From Epiperipatus broadwayi (Eukaryota; Onychophora; Udeonychophora; Euonychophora; Peripatidae): 64,000 nucleotides of DNA. How positions within the stretch are numbered: position 1 is the stretch's first letter; each line of letters begins with the position of its first letter. The notes under the pieces were generated by a model. It was not told where the DNA came from. It saw nothing but the letters and a program-made list of their open reading frames with translations, and ran no database searches. A program made the translations under genes and the position numbers. The DNA lies in assembly GCA_028023455.1 (NCBI GenBank), contig JAQFVV010000012.1, forward strand, positions 14,770,364-14,834,363. Reading direction: 5' to 3'. This document shows, one piece after another, positions 45,601-57,300 of the stretch.

Positions 45601-46092
45601 TACTGGTTGGGTAGACAAGAATGGATGGTGGCTGTAGTGTATATAGCCACTGGAGATAGTCAAACTGTAATGGAGTGGAACAGTAGTATATATGAATGCC
45701 TAGTTAAGGATATACAAGGTTTTAAAGAAAAGGGGAAGAGAATAATGGTTATAGGGAATATGAATGGACATATTGAAGAAACTGAGGATGTAGATAATAA
45801 GAATGGTCAGTTTTTGAACGAATTTTGTCAAAGAGTAAATTTGAGCATTGGGAATTTATCAAATATTTATGAGGGACAATACACATGGTCTAGACATAAT
45901 ATATTTCACACAATAGATTATGTATTGGTAGAGAAAGAGGGAATAAATAAAATACGGAAAATTAAGGTGTTTGATAATGAAGAGAGAGTATGTAATAGTG
46001 ATTATAACTTTATTGTAATAGAAATGTTTAGTAATGTGATGAAGATAGAAATAAAGGTAGAAACAATAGTGAAAGATGTGGATGGAGAGTGA
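45600..46092 (+). pseudogene. LINE endonuclease domain (C-terminal half)
   Basis: The frame includes 'RIMVIGNMNGHIEE', where APE-type LINE endonucleases have '-I--GDFN-H'; the catalytic Asp of GDFN is Asn here. Later, 'YTWSRHNIFHTIDYVLVEKE' matches the '-TW--------IDYIL' motif, and 'CNSDYNFIVIE' replaces the terminal 'SDH-----', losing the catalytic His. The N-terminal half with the first metal-binding Glu is absent because the element is truncated at its junction with the upstream repeat. Confidence 0.85.
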
Positions 46093-46128
46093 ATGATAAG
46101 AATAAGTTGGAAGAGTATAAAATAAAAG

Positions 46129-46470
46129 TTGAAGAAACCATGGAACAGTTGGTTGGGGATATATAAGGACTGGTGTGGTGAAATAAAAAAAGTGGCAAAT
46201 AGGGTTTTAGTTGAAAATATGCAGAAGAATAAAAGTAATAAAAAAATAAGAGTTAGTAAAAGTGTAAAAGAGAGGAAAGAAGCATGCAGAGAATATAAGT
46301 GTGCTATTAAAAACAAAGAAAGTGAAAACGATATTAATGCTAAATGGGGAAAGTACTTAAAAAAGAAAAAGTTGGCTAAAATGGGAAGAGATGGGAGTAA
46401 AAAATTTTGGAATTACATTAAAAGGAGAAATGTAAGGGGAAAGAGAGATAGTATTAATAGATGATGAGGG
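46129..46470 (+). pseudogene. LINE linker between endonuclease and RT
   Basis: The lysine-rich frame includes 'KEACREYKCAIKN' and 'KKFWNYIKRRNVRGKRD', the helical linker before LINE RTs where 'FW-YI---' is common. It ends in stops at 46462-46464. The next frame starts at about 46440 with 'IIIDDEGIECSSREEL', matching 'L-D--G-------E'. Confidence 0.72.
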
Positions 46471-47810
46471 AATAGAGTGTAGCTCTAGAGAAGAGTTAGA
46501 GAGAATCTTAAATAGATATGTAATGGATATAGAAAAGATGTTAGATGTGAAGGACTTAGTGATAGAAAACATGAAAGCATTTAGTAATGGGAATATTAGG
46601 TTCACAAAAAATAAACTGAATGAGGCAGGGAAGAGATTGAAAAGTGAAAAGGTGAGAGGTTTAGATGGATGGCCAGCAGAGATGGTAATAAATTTAGGGC
46701 ATAGAGCAAAAGCAAAGTTATTATCATGTTTTAATAAGATGGCACAGAAGAGAGTTTTTCCGGGTAGTTGGAGTAATACAAAAATAAGATTATTATTTAA
46801 AGGAAAGGGTAAGGATCATAGAAAGTTAAATAATTATAGATCGATAGCGGTAACATCAGTTTTATATAAAGTTTTCTCATATATGGTAGCTGGAAGAGTA
46901 GTAAAATGGATGGAAGAGAATAATGTAGTGGGAGGAAATGCAATGAAGTTTTAGGTCAGATAGGCGTATAGGAGATCATTTGTTTGTCGTTACACAACTT
47001 ATGGAGATGAGTAGGAATTCAGGTAGATGGTTATATATGAGTTTTATAGATATAGAGAAAGCATATGATAGAGTAAATAGAAATAGATTATGGGTAAGGT
47101 TAGCAAATTTGGGAATGGATGAAGCTTTAGTAAATATTATTAAGAAATTATATGAAAATAATTATTATACTTACCAATTAGGGGATATAGAATCAGTTAA
47201 AGTTAAAAATGGGTGGCATTAAGGCAAGGATGCCCTAGGTCACCTATTTTGTTTTTGTTGTATTTGAGTGAAATGGAGAAAGCAATAGAAAGACTAGGAA
47301 GAGGGATAGAGATACCGTTAATAGGTGGCAAGGGAGTATATACTTTGTCGGGTCTTTTTTTTGCAGATGATATCTTTTTGTGTGCAGAAAGAAGAGAAGA
47401 TATGGAAATTATGTTCAGGACATGTGCAAGGGTGGGTAAAAAGATGGGGATTAAATTTAGTGAAGAAAAATCAAATATAATGATGGTTAATACTGGGGAA
47501 AGAGAAGATGTAGAATTTTTATTGGGGGATATAAAGTTAGTGTGGTGGATAGATATAGGTATTTGGGAATCATCTTATGTAAACAGGAAAATTGCATGGA
47601 TGAATGGGAGAAAAAATTAGTAAATGAAGCAAAGAAAAGAAAGGGTTTGGTAAAGAAACTATTTTCATATAATAAATATGATGTAGCTAGAATTGTATGA
47701 AAGGGACTTGCAGTAGCAGGGTTAACATATGGTAATGATGCATTATGTGTTAGTAAAAGGGTTTTAGATTATTTAGAGAAAGTACAAAGGGAAGTAGGAA
47801 GACATGCATT
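46470..47810 (+). pseudogene. LINE reverse transcriptase
   Basis: The RT is spread over three frames. 46523-46954 has 'KVRGLDGWPAEMV' and 'FPGSWSNTKIRLLFKGKGKD', then 'NNYRSIAVTSVLYKVFSYMV', the YRPI motif. 46980-47222 has 'MSFIDIEKAYDRVNRNRLW', with the first catalytic Asp in the F-D--KAYD motif. 47213-47620 has 'LRQGCPRSPILFLLYLSEME' and 'LSGLFFADDIFLCAE', the catalytic ADD intact. It continues with 'MGIKFSEEKSNIM', the thumb-side motif. Frameshifts near 46950 and 47220 are single-base events, so the copy is fairly young. All three catalytic Asp residues are kept. Confidence 0.93.
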
Positions 47811-48545
47811 AGATGCACAGATGTGGACAATTAAATGAGACAATTCAAGGAGAAATGGGATGGTCAAGTTTTTATATGAGAGATGCAAAAAGTAAAATGA
47901 AAATGTTTGGTAGGTTGCAGTTTATGGATAGTAAAAGAATAGCCAAAATAGTGTTTAATTGGATTATGAGTAAAGGGCAGGTAACAAGATGGGTGAGAAA
48001 GGTAATGCAGTATGCAAAAGATTTAGATAAAGAATTTATATCAGTATACTTGTATAAAAGGTGGGATGATTGTGTTAGGAGGATTGCAGAGTGTTATAGT
48101 GGTAAGAAATGGGATAAAAGAATAGAAGCATTAATAAAAAATAGGGAGTTGGAGAACTAGTATGGAGGGTAAGAAGAGTTTAAATATATATAGAAGAAAA
48201 CGGAACATTGGATGCGAGTTAATTTATGATAATAGTAAGAAAAGTAGTTTATTGTTTAAGGCTCGAACGGAATCTTTAGCAACAAGAGAATATACATGTA
48301 AATGGAAAACTATGAGTGATTTAGTGTGCAAATTGTATAAGGAAGGTATAGAAAATATTAGATATCTGTTTATTGAATGTAAATGCTTGAAAGCAGAAAG
48401 GGTACAGATAATGAAGTTATGGGAGAATAAATATGAACAAAGTGATTATACAGAAAGTGAGTTATTGGTTTTTATGCTGGGTTTGCGAAAAGATAAGGGG
48501 GATTTAGATATAAAAGCCATAGAGTTGACAAAGATTATGTTGTGA
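47800..48545 (+). pseudogene. LINE C-terminal region with degraded zinc finger
   Basis: Frames 47813-48160 and 48162-48545 continue with 'IQGEMGWSSFYMRDAKSKMK', 'WVRKVMQYAKDLDKE' and 'SLLFKARTESLATREYTCKW'. They end in a 'C…C…RYLFIECKCL' stretch, where related LINEs have a 'C--C----E---H----C' finger. The His of the usual HVILEC is replaced, so the finger is incomplete. A stop at 48158 separates the two frames. The order and the 'GWSSF--R' block match tick-type elements. Confidence 0.82.
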
Positions 48546-48680
48546 AAATGGGATGGGGCAGAATATGGGAAGACTTAGAGTGGGGAATGGAAAATAAAGT
48601 GGCTAACAAGTTTATCTGGGCAAAATTGCCGAGATATTCTTGACTTCGTTTAAGGAGAAGCAATAAAAAAACCATCACAT

Positions 48681-49958
48681 CACATTACATACTGCTAATA
48701 TATAATTCTCCATGAATACAATTAGCATCTGTATAAATTTAATAACAGTAATTCATTTTACAATATTTTACTCTTTTGTAATTCAACTATAAATAATTTC
48801 CTTCTTTTCTGAGCTAATGTAATACCCAACTGTAACTGAAAACATCCATCCACAGAAAGGATAGTTTTTTTAAAAAAAAAAATCAGCTTTATGCATACTG
48901 CCTTGCATGCTTTTGATATAATATGGATATCATATTCATGGCTTATTATATATTACTCTACTTTATAAAAATCTTTGTAAATATGAATAATTAATGAACA
49001 TAGTAACTGACTTAGTGAAAGATCCTAATAGTCTACACAAGCAAGTTGACTTCAAATTTTGAAGTGTTGAAACGTTAAAGTTGTTAACTTCATTAGTTTA
49101 ATAATAGTTAAAGTGACTGTTGGATGAATGTATGTAATCCAGAGCTCCTAATTAATGAAAGCCTAAACCCAGAAACAAGTCTGAAAATCTGGCGGATACT
49201 ACCAAATGGTAATGCTAATTCTAGAGGCATAGATAGTTTTAGAGTACAATAACAGAGTCGATTATTGAACTGATACTAGATATATTTAAATTACAAGTTG
49301 TGTTATTAAATAAAAAAGAAAAACTAAGACAATAATTTAATCTTGATTATAAATAACCAACAATTATTAATTAAATAAAATAAATGTTTTATTAATATTT
49401 TTTATTTAATTTCATAGTTTTTATTTTAATGCGTTTAAACTATTAAAGTACTTGTAATTATTATTTCATATTTTTATGATTTGCATCTAATATATTTAAA
49501 ATCTACTGATAGAGTAGTTTCTTGTAAAACACAAATTTTGGGTTCAATTTCCAATTGAGAAAACCACAGTCAGGCCATTTGTACAGAATAATTGCATTTC
49601 ACTAACCAGGAGGACTATGCTAATAGTAATTCTGATATTACAAGGATTTTCCATGCAAAAGTTATTATTAGCCATTCAAGATTTTTTTTTTTAAAAAAAT
49701 TATTAAAACTACAGAATAGTGATAGCTTAGTACCATAAAAAAAAAACATGAATAAAATGCCTTTAATAGTTACTCTGCAATTCAGAAAGATATGATTGTA
49801 TCATATATTTTCTAGAAAATAACTCTTGAATATAAATCATTAGAGATGAGAAAACATTTCTAGACAATTTTTATAACAATATCACTAGCGACAGCATGCA
49901 AGCAGACATAAAGACAGGCAGATAAACATAATTTGAATAATAACATAAAATACCCAAC
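48681..49958. other. Intronic AT-rich stretch before the micro-exon
   Basis: No domain or RNA gene recognised. Poly(A) and poly(T) runs lie near 48870, 49685 and 49735. Confidence 0.6.
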
Positions 49959-49997
49959 CTGTTTCAGGAACATCTTCCTTATTAGAATCTTCTAGTC
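49959..49997 (-). CDS. SLC37A3: SLC37A3-like transporter, 39-nt micro-exon (acidic loop)
   Basis: This is an internal exon of a host gene, read on the minus strand. It is preceded by a pyrimidine-rich acceptor (…cttttattag) and followed by a GT donor (gttggg). It holds two bases completing a codon, then twelve codons (LEDSNKEDVPET), then one base. That last base joins the first two bases of the exon at 40966-41060 to give Glu, so the phases match. The peptide is acidic and hydrophilic, as expected for the variable cytosolic loop between the two six-helix halves of SLC37 transporters. On its own it would not be recognisable; the call rests on the phase match and on the conserved exons that follow. 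The donor is weaker than the other two in this gene. The preceding exon, expected to end in TM6 and a short PEEIG-like stretch, was not found above 50 kb. Confidence 0.65.
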
Positions 49998-51127
49998 CTA
50001 ATAAAAGACAATAATATTAAAAATAAAATTAATCTGGAAAAACATATGCAGTATTTCATTTAGTAACAAAAGAAAAAAAATTACATTATTGATTTATTTA
50101 AAAAAAACTCATTTAGAGTATTTACAACATATATAGCATATATTTCTAGCCTAAATTAAAGTTCATAATTATATAAAGTTATTACACAAAGTCTAATTTA
50201 TGTCTCTGGTCTTTTAAAATGTTATATTGCAAAAACAATACATTAAAAACTGTTTAGAAAAAAAGAGTAAATTCTCAGATTTTACAAATTCTTAAAATAA
50301 AATGCATCAACGTGATAGGCTAAAATCATCCACATAGTTTTAATTACCTTTCTATTAATGAAGGCAACAAACATCTTGCTTATTCAGTTATATTAAGTAT
50401 AAATATGGCATATTTTATAGAAGTTCATAAGAAACCACTAAGTACTAAATAAAATAACTGAAAAAGTTATTGCAAAAAAAAATTGCTTATTGGATCTCTA
50501 GTCAAATATAAAATTAAATCATCAAGAATACTGACATTCTTCATTATCCTTTTGTGTAGATAATTATAAAAATGTCTACAAATTTATACTCTACACTAAA
50601 CAAAACTTTTATTTTAAATTAATATAGTTTCATTTTAAGATAATTTTTAATACAGAATATATTTTTAACTTTTATGAAATGTTTCTAATTTATTAAATAA
50701 TCATCCTCAGTATGTAAATATATAAACAAGATAAAAATACAGCGGTCCTCAACTTTCATACATTCTATTTTTGTAAATTCACTATTTCATAATTCTATTT
50801 TCGTAAATTCATTATTTCATACGAGGACAATAGAAAAAGACACAGAATGTTATAAAACTTTTTATCAAGAAAAGAAAAAGAAGAGAGTACTTATAAATTC
50901 ACCCAGGCACCATGATCGATTATGAATAATTCCAGACAATAAAATTCATTATACATATATATCACATTAATGCAATCCAACTTTGAGGACAATTGTGCTA
51001 CACACGCAAACAGACTAGTATATATATTGAACCGAATTGATATCTGATTCAAGGATTTTACTGCCAAAATTAAAAACTTAATTTTTGTTAAATCTTATCT
51101 AATGTTAAATTTTTTTATTATTATTTA
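49998..51127. other. Upstream SLC37A3 intron or flank, AT-rich
   Basis: It contains a 30-bp direct duplication at 50761-50790 and 50791-50820 (three mismatches) and nothing else I can name. The expected TM6 exon is not visible. Confidence 0.5.
50761..50820. repeat. 30-bp tandem duplication
   Basis: Both units follow the pattern (c/a)attctattt t(t/c)gtaaattca(c/t)tatttcat, in immediate succession. Confidence 0.97.
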
Positions 51128-53130
51128 AAATAAAAAAAAAAAGGAGCGTACGTGTATTAAAACATATACTCGGTTATATTTAAATAGGGCATTTTAATTT
51201 TTGTTTATAGAATTGATTTATTTTAAAATAGTTTACTTTCACCGCTTGTTTTAATCAATTTGATTAAAAACAGGCAAGCTTGCTAATTATATTCCTGTTG
51301 CTTATTTTTATCAGTTCTAATTTAATTCTAAAAAGCGGAGATTTAATTGTGTTGTCGTTTTTGTTTCAATAATCCCTGGTTGGAATTCTTAAATTAGATT
51401 GAGCAGGAAATTAATATTTGCCCTGCCTGAGGTATAGAATTAGACACCAAGGAAAGTTTTTCGCGGGAAATGTAGTGAGGCAACGATAGCCCGCCAATTT
51501 TTAGAGAGAGAGATTCAGTATTCCAGAGAGACACTTGGATTATCGCCTGCTGAGAGTTATACAATTTTGGGTAGCAGTTCAGACATTTAATTCCTGCTAA
51601 AAACTTGCAATTATTAACAGACTTCGTTACTGTGCAAGATGTCAAAATCTACCGCTATGAGTTTTGCCATCATCAGGATGTCTTGCTAACTTAAACAAAG
51701 GACGGACCCATGCCTGCCAGCTCTCCTTCAGTCATGTCATGAGCTTCTAAAATAAACACTATCTCTACCTTGCCGCTGTCAAAGGACCTGAAAATGGACT
51801 AAAGATAAATGTGGGCATTCTATGCGAACTGTGCTTTTCTGTAAGATAAAATTTTCTTTTATTCTTTCCAGGGTAAATTCTTTTAGTTAAATGTCCGCCA
51901 ATCTAATAAACCTGTAATCTAAATTAATATTTAACCTCATATTGATTAGCTATATTTATTCTCTTTTATTGTACCTTGCCATGTGTCTTTTTATGCTTAA
52001 CCCTTTTTTTTAATGCTTTAGCAGTCTTGTATATTTTTAAATGCTCACCTGTAATTATTTTATTATCCTGTAATTGATTTTAAATACTGTGTTTGCACTT
52101 TTGCGAACCACAAAATCTTTTGGCTGGCAACTTCTCCTAGTTATTTTCCTAGTTTTCCGGATGTAGAGATGTCATTTCTTCTTTTCTTATGTCTCTGAAT
52201 TCGGAAACTGGAATTGTGTTTTTCTTTGTAATTTTATAAGTCGCCAGCAGGAAGATAAATTCTATCTCTTTTGTAAATTACAGGTGAAAGAGAGTTTCAT
52301 TCTGCTAAAATATTTAATGCCTTCAGTTAATGTTTTTTACTCATAAACACTCTCCGATAAACTAATTAAAAAATAAATAAATCTAGGAATGTTTATATTT
52401 GCTTGCTAGATTTATTTTGTTTTTATGTGTGGTTTTAAATTTATCAGAGCGTGTACTCAGAACTTGTTTCATAAATTTATTTTTTAATTATAATTATTTG
52501 TAATTCATTTTCTTTAAATGCTGGGGCAGACGTAACTGATTTTCTAATGATTTACTTGTCTCCTATTGAGACCTTTAATTCTTAGATTAGTTTTCGCCAA
52601 TCGTTTGGTTGGGGATTCGCCAGTTTTATTTGTTTGTTTTCCTTTCATTCTGAAGCACATTTGTCATGGGTTCTTGAGGTAAATCAATCATCTTTGCTTT
52701 GAACGTAGTTTTAAGATGCAGCTTCTACTAGCATATGACATTTTGGGTCCCGACACATTTTTTCGGGCCTAAAAAAGCTCGCTGGCGCTGGTTTTATTGA
52801 TTTATTTCAAGAACATATTATTTTCATACCTGTGAATGGGAAAACCAATGTTTAGGTGACTTCTCTTCTGAAAGAAATTTGCTCCATCCCTTTTATAATT
52901 CGCTATTGGAAGATCGGTCTGTCTGCCAGAGCATTGCGTTTTCGTCTTTCTGGTACATGCCTGAGATAACCCTATTGGTTTTTGTGTAAACTTTTCCTTA
53001 CAAGTTATTTTGCTCTTAAATAAAAATTTGTTTAAACTTAATTTGGCTGACGTTTGTCTTTGTGTTTTTATTTCTCAATTGTCTAAACAATATTTAAGAT
53101 ATCTTGTTTCTCCCTGAGTTTAGTCCGGTG
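51128..53130 (+). other. GC-richer unidentified segment, possibly LTR/leader DNA
   Basis: Composition changes here from the surrounding AT-rich DNA. No protein domain was recognised in any frame. A tttgggtcccgacaca sequence at 52742-52757 and tggcacccgtg at 53196-53206 look like primer-binding-site sequences of LTR elements, and an aataaa signal followed by T-rich sequence lies near 53020. Without a second LTR copy the call is only a suggestion. Confidence 0.3.
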
Positions 53131-53133
53131 CAT

Positions 53134-53226
53134 TCTGGTTCGCATATACTGTCCACCCTTAAAATAAATGTCTAGTTCCAATTTTCGGACTAGTGGCACC
53201 CGTGTGGTCAGTATATGTGAATCAAA
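53134..53226. repeat. Nested inverted repeats (cruciform-like fold)
   Basis: An outer stem pairs ttcgcatatactgtccac (about 53140) with gtggtcagtatatgtgaa (about 53207-53224), nearly all bases complementary. Inside, ctagttcc pairs with ggactag around a short loop near 53171-53195. The two together make a compact two-stem structure. Confidence 0.8.
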
Positions 53227-53244
53227 GATCTTTCGTCTGGTACA

Positions 53245-53727
53245 ATATATATATATTTATTTTAAAAATTTATACTTACTATCAGATTTTTTAAAAATAT
53301 ATAACCCTGTCCAATAATTAATTTATTAATAAAAAAATAAATAAATTAACATTTAATTGCTTATGATACTTTTTTCTTTCAATTACTGTTAGAAATACAA
53401 AACCTCATTTTTTTAAACCTTAAAACTTAACTCCCTCCCACCACTACTTCTCATTTCCCAAATTTAATAAAAAGTTGTAAGGAACAAAATCTTTTTAAAC
53501 TTATAGCAAAAGAGAAAAAGTAGAGGGAAAGGGTTAAGTTTTAATGTTTAAAAAAAAAAAAGGTTTTTATTTTATTTTCCTAGCCATAATTGAAAGACAA
53601 AAGTGTCATAAGCAATTAAATGTCAATTTATTTATTTTTTTATTAATAAATTAATTATTGGACAGGATTATATATTTTAAAAAAATCTGATAGTAAATGT
53701 AAATTTTTAAAATATATATATAATTAT
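53245..53727. mobile_element. Hairpin MITE (about 480 bp)
   Basis: Two arms of about 215 bp are inverted copies of each other: …aaatttatacttactatcagatttttt… on the left and …aaaaaatctgatagtaaatgtaaattt on the right. The pairing includes …ccctgtccaataattaatttattaataaa… and reaches a central loop of about 45 bases. The whole element would fold into one long hairpin. Ends lie in TA-rich sequence so target duplication cannot be judged. Confidence 0.88.
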
Positions 53728-56700
53728 TGCATTAAGGTGAACCTGCCCCCAACACCGATCCTACATTTCCTATCAACAAATACACGGGCACCAATTCTAT
53801 TGATAATAGAATAAACTATTAATCTGATCCTGCTTTGAATTACTACTGAGACTCTTACAATGCTTTCCTACTATAGCTTAGCTCAGTGGGGGCTACAGAG
53901 TTCTATAAATTGTAAAATGCATACTAGACATAGGAGGAAACATTACGAATTAATAGGAGTAAAATATCTATTGGGTTTTACAATAAATAAATAGTTGAAA
54001 TTGGTAAAATTCCACCATTTAAATTAACAAGTTATAGTTTAATCTCATCTCCTCCCATCATCTAAATGCATTAAACAACTTTTACTAATGATAGGTCTAA
54101 ATTAATAGAATAAAGATATAGTACTAATTAACTGTACTGTATGATAAGTTAAAATTAAATAAAAACAAAATATAGCACTACTTAACTTTTATTGTACAAT
54201 AATTTATAATAAATAAATAACTTAATATCTAATTTAATATAATAAGGAATATCTCAGGGAATTCATTGTATGGCTTATTTTAAATTTATACTTTACAATA
54301 ACTACTAATTACTATCACAAAAGTAATGACATAAATTAAGTATTATTCTAATAAACCAGTAGTAGTTAGACAATGAAAGAAATAGAGTACATTTTGATTT
54401 CAACTGAATACTAAAAATTTTCTCAGAGAATCATCAATTAATCAAGCACTTCATATGGTGTTTGGATTGAGAAAACAATATCATCAGATCTGAACATATT
54501 CATCATTAAATTTATGGAATAGTGCAATCATATCATATTGGATATGTGTGTGTGTATGTGTGGAAACATAGAACACAAATGCATGCCAAAGAATAACTCT
54601 GAACAATGTTTTTAAATAAATAAAACATTTATTACATGATATGACTAAATAAACATGTTTTGGATAATTCCAATATCAACAACTGAATAGACTAACATAA
54701 GAATAACTAGCGTTAAAATAAACTTCCTTGTATTTTATTTCAAGCGTATGCAAGCTATCAATCAATTCTGATATGCTTATGAAAAGAACACTTATTAACA
54801 CTAACAATGAAATAATTAAATATGAAATTAAACTTCTTTGTATAACTGCTTAAAATACACATATGATATTAGCCAATTCTAACATTCTGCCAAACAAATC
54901 AACACTGGGGTAGTTAAACATTAAAATGATGCAATATGGATTTAAATATATGAGCTAGAGGTCACGCTATCCTTCACAAATCAATTAAATAATTCTATTA
55001 ACTAGCTAAACTTTCTTTCATTTTGCTTGCTCAGTAAAATGAGGATGAATCATTCTGAGAATTTGATGATATAAAATTTAAAATAATTGGTATGATATGA
55101 TTTGAAATATTGATTCAGACTTACAAATCAGTGATAGATTTTCTCCATACCTTCAGGTTTAATAGTATTTTGTGCACGCATCTGTATTGTGCTACCTGTT
55201 ATAACATAATTAACACAGCCATATCCCATCGGTTTACTTACAAAACTAAAAAAAAGCATCATAATAGGGATGATGCCATAAATCAAGCAAGCTTTAACAC
55301 TAATGCTACTTTAGATGTTCTATAAAAGAAATCAATCCTACTTTTATTTTTTTATTAGCAACTACATTACACTTGGCTATGAATATATGATGGGAAAACA
55401 TTCCAAATGGATACATGAGGGACAAGAAGACTTTCTTAACTCTTAATCATTTAAACAACAAATTACAGTGATTCCCTAACTTTACTCAGAGGCTTAAATA
55501 CTGGTGTAGACTGCGACTCATCACAGAAAAACAAGAGAAATACACTACTTTACTTCACATAATATAATCATCATAATACGCAATTGCTTAATCTGGAAAA
55601 TATAATCCACTCATGACAAATATTTCAATAAACTAAGGGAGAGTTCTCTCAATCCCTATAATACAATATATATCATAAACGATTTCTTTCTCCATAGCCA
55701 CTAAATACATTTCAATCTAAGCATTAAAAAAATAATCAATTCCCTCTTAGATAAATCCCTAATCCTTCCACTTCTTTTGGCACATCGCACCATCCGAATC
55801 CGATTGGAAAAGTAAGTCAATCGACTTTTAATTCAACAACTATATAAATGGATTAAACAACAGACAGGCACACACGCATAATAATGTACAAAATAATTTC
55901 AAATCATATTCAATATGTAAATATTGTAACAACATTAATTAATAAATTGAAAAAAATGAATCTCTCATTCCTTACAAATTATAAATATTTTAAATCTGAA
56001 ATATAATAATTACTACTAAATAAACCTCATCCTTTCTAGCAAAGCAAAGGTAAAACAACACTTTTGTGTATTTAATATTAACTAATAAATTGAAGTAAAA
56101 TTTTGATTTGTGACAAACTACAAATCTTTTAAATTTGAAGCAAAATAATTATTAATAAATGGACCTCATAATCTCTGGAAACGTAAAGATAAAATAATAA
56201 TTTTTATGCATTTACCCCTTCTTAAAGCTAGCTGTTAGCTTCCTAATAGTAAACGAATATTTCTATCGCTAACATACACGTATATAAATACATGTATACA
56301 ACAAAAATTATATAAAAATAAAAATAATTACCCAGTATAATATTTTTTTCATATTATACTTATCCGAGACAATCTTGAAGTAAAGAAATAATAATTGAAT
56401 AAAAAATATAAGACAAACAATTGGTCTACCTATCTATCATATACTAACAAAAAAAAATTAAATTTAGCTGAGAACATAAGAGTTCATTTGCACAGTCCAT
56501 AAATATCACATCTTGGTCATGTACGAAAATGATGATGATAATTGTAAAACAAATAGATGTTAGTAGACCCATAACAATTTCCTGCAGGGAGACAATATGC
56601 ATTTAGATCCAATTAAAGAGTATTTCAAAAGTTCTTAGCAATGGCTAACTAAAATTGCTGACAATATCGCATGAGAAGCATTCAATAATGGCAAATAAAT

Positions 56701-57300
56701 ATTTACTACTGCAGATTTGGTAATAATTTACTGTTTAACTAATTACATTTATCAAGGCATTGTGCTGAATTACCAAAGGTCATCCATTAGGCAAACAGCT
56801 GATTAATTCATAATATCCACTTAAGCCTACATAAGTTTATTGACAATATATTTTAATAACAAATCAAATACAAACAAGAACAATAAAATAAAAGTGCTCA
56901 CATCTAGTATTCACACTCTTCCACTCATTCAGTTATAAGCACATTTAAATATAAGTTAGTGATTCATTAATTATATATGTCATGCATTTCCTTCCTTAAT
57001 CCTAAAGACAGGAATGGTTAAGTATATTTCTTGTTCAATGATAATAATACAACATGTTATAATAAGTTAGATACACATATCCTTCCAGCTAAACTTTACT
57101 CTTTTATAGCTAGTAGAAATTTTTAATATAGAGTCCTTGAAATATTTTATAAAAAAGTTCAGCATAATCTTTCCAAAAAAATAGTAAAATTTACACATTT
57201 CAATTGTTTCTTTAATATCAGAGATTAAATTTAGGCAAATCAAATTTGAAATATAGACACACATTTGCATCCCAAATGATGATCTTAAATCTAAATTAGT
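53728..57300. other. AT-rich stretch, nothing firm
   Basis: No coding domain or second repeat copy recognised. A tRNA A-box-like ttagctcagtgg at 53876-53887 has no B box after it, and a short gt-rich run is at 54546-54562. Confidence 0.5.

Larger units (their letters stand above)
45600..48680 (+). mobile_element. Tick-type LINE, 5'-truncated, nearly full RT
   Basis: The plus strand carries an apurinic-type endonuclease end, an RT and a C-terminal zinc-finger-like region in LINE order, broken by several stops and frameshifts. It resembles the family often labelled 'tick transposon' in arthropod proteomes. The coding strand is very rich in A and G throughout. It ends with aataaaaaaaccatcacatcacattacat, a plausible 3' tail. 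Antisense to SLC37A3 within an intron. Confidence 0.92.
41061..49958 (-). other. SLC37A3 intron (8.9 kb) with DNA elements and an antisense LINE
   Basis: The intron is inferred from the matched phases of the 49959-49997 and 40966-41060 exons. It carries two related elements with terminal inverted repeats, a copy of the foldback-family repeat and a tick-type LINE. The LINE lies antisense to the host gene, so its RT would not be read in the host transcript. Confidence 0.65.

Noticed and set aside
45378-46605. Minus-strand ORFs over the LINE and the upstream repeat
   Set aside because: Antisense shadows favoured by the strong purine bias of the LINE strand.
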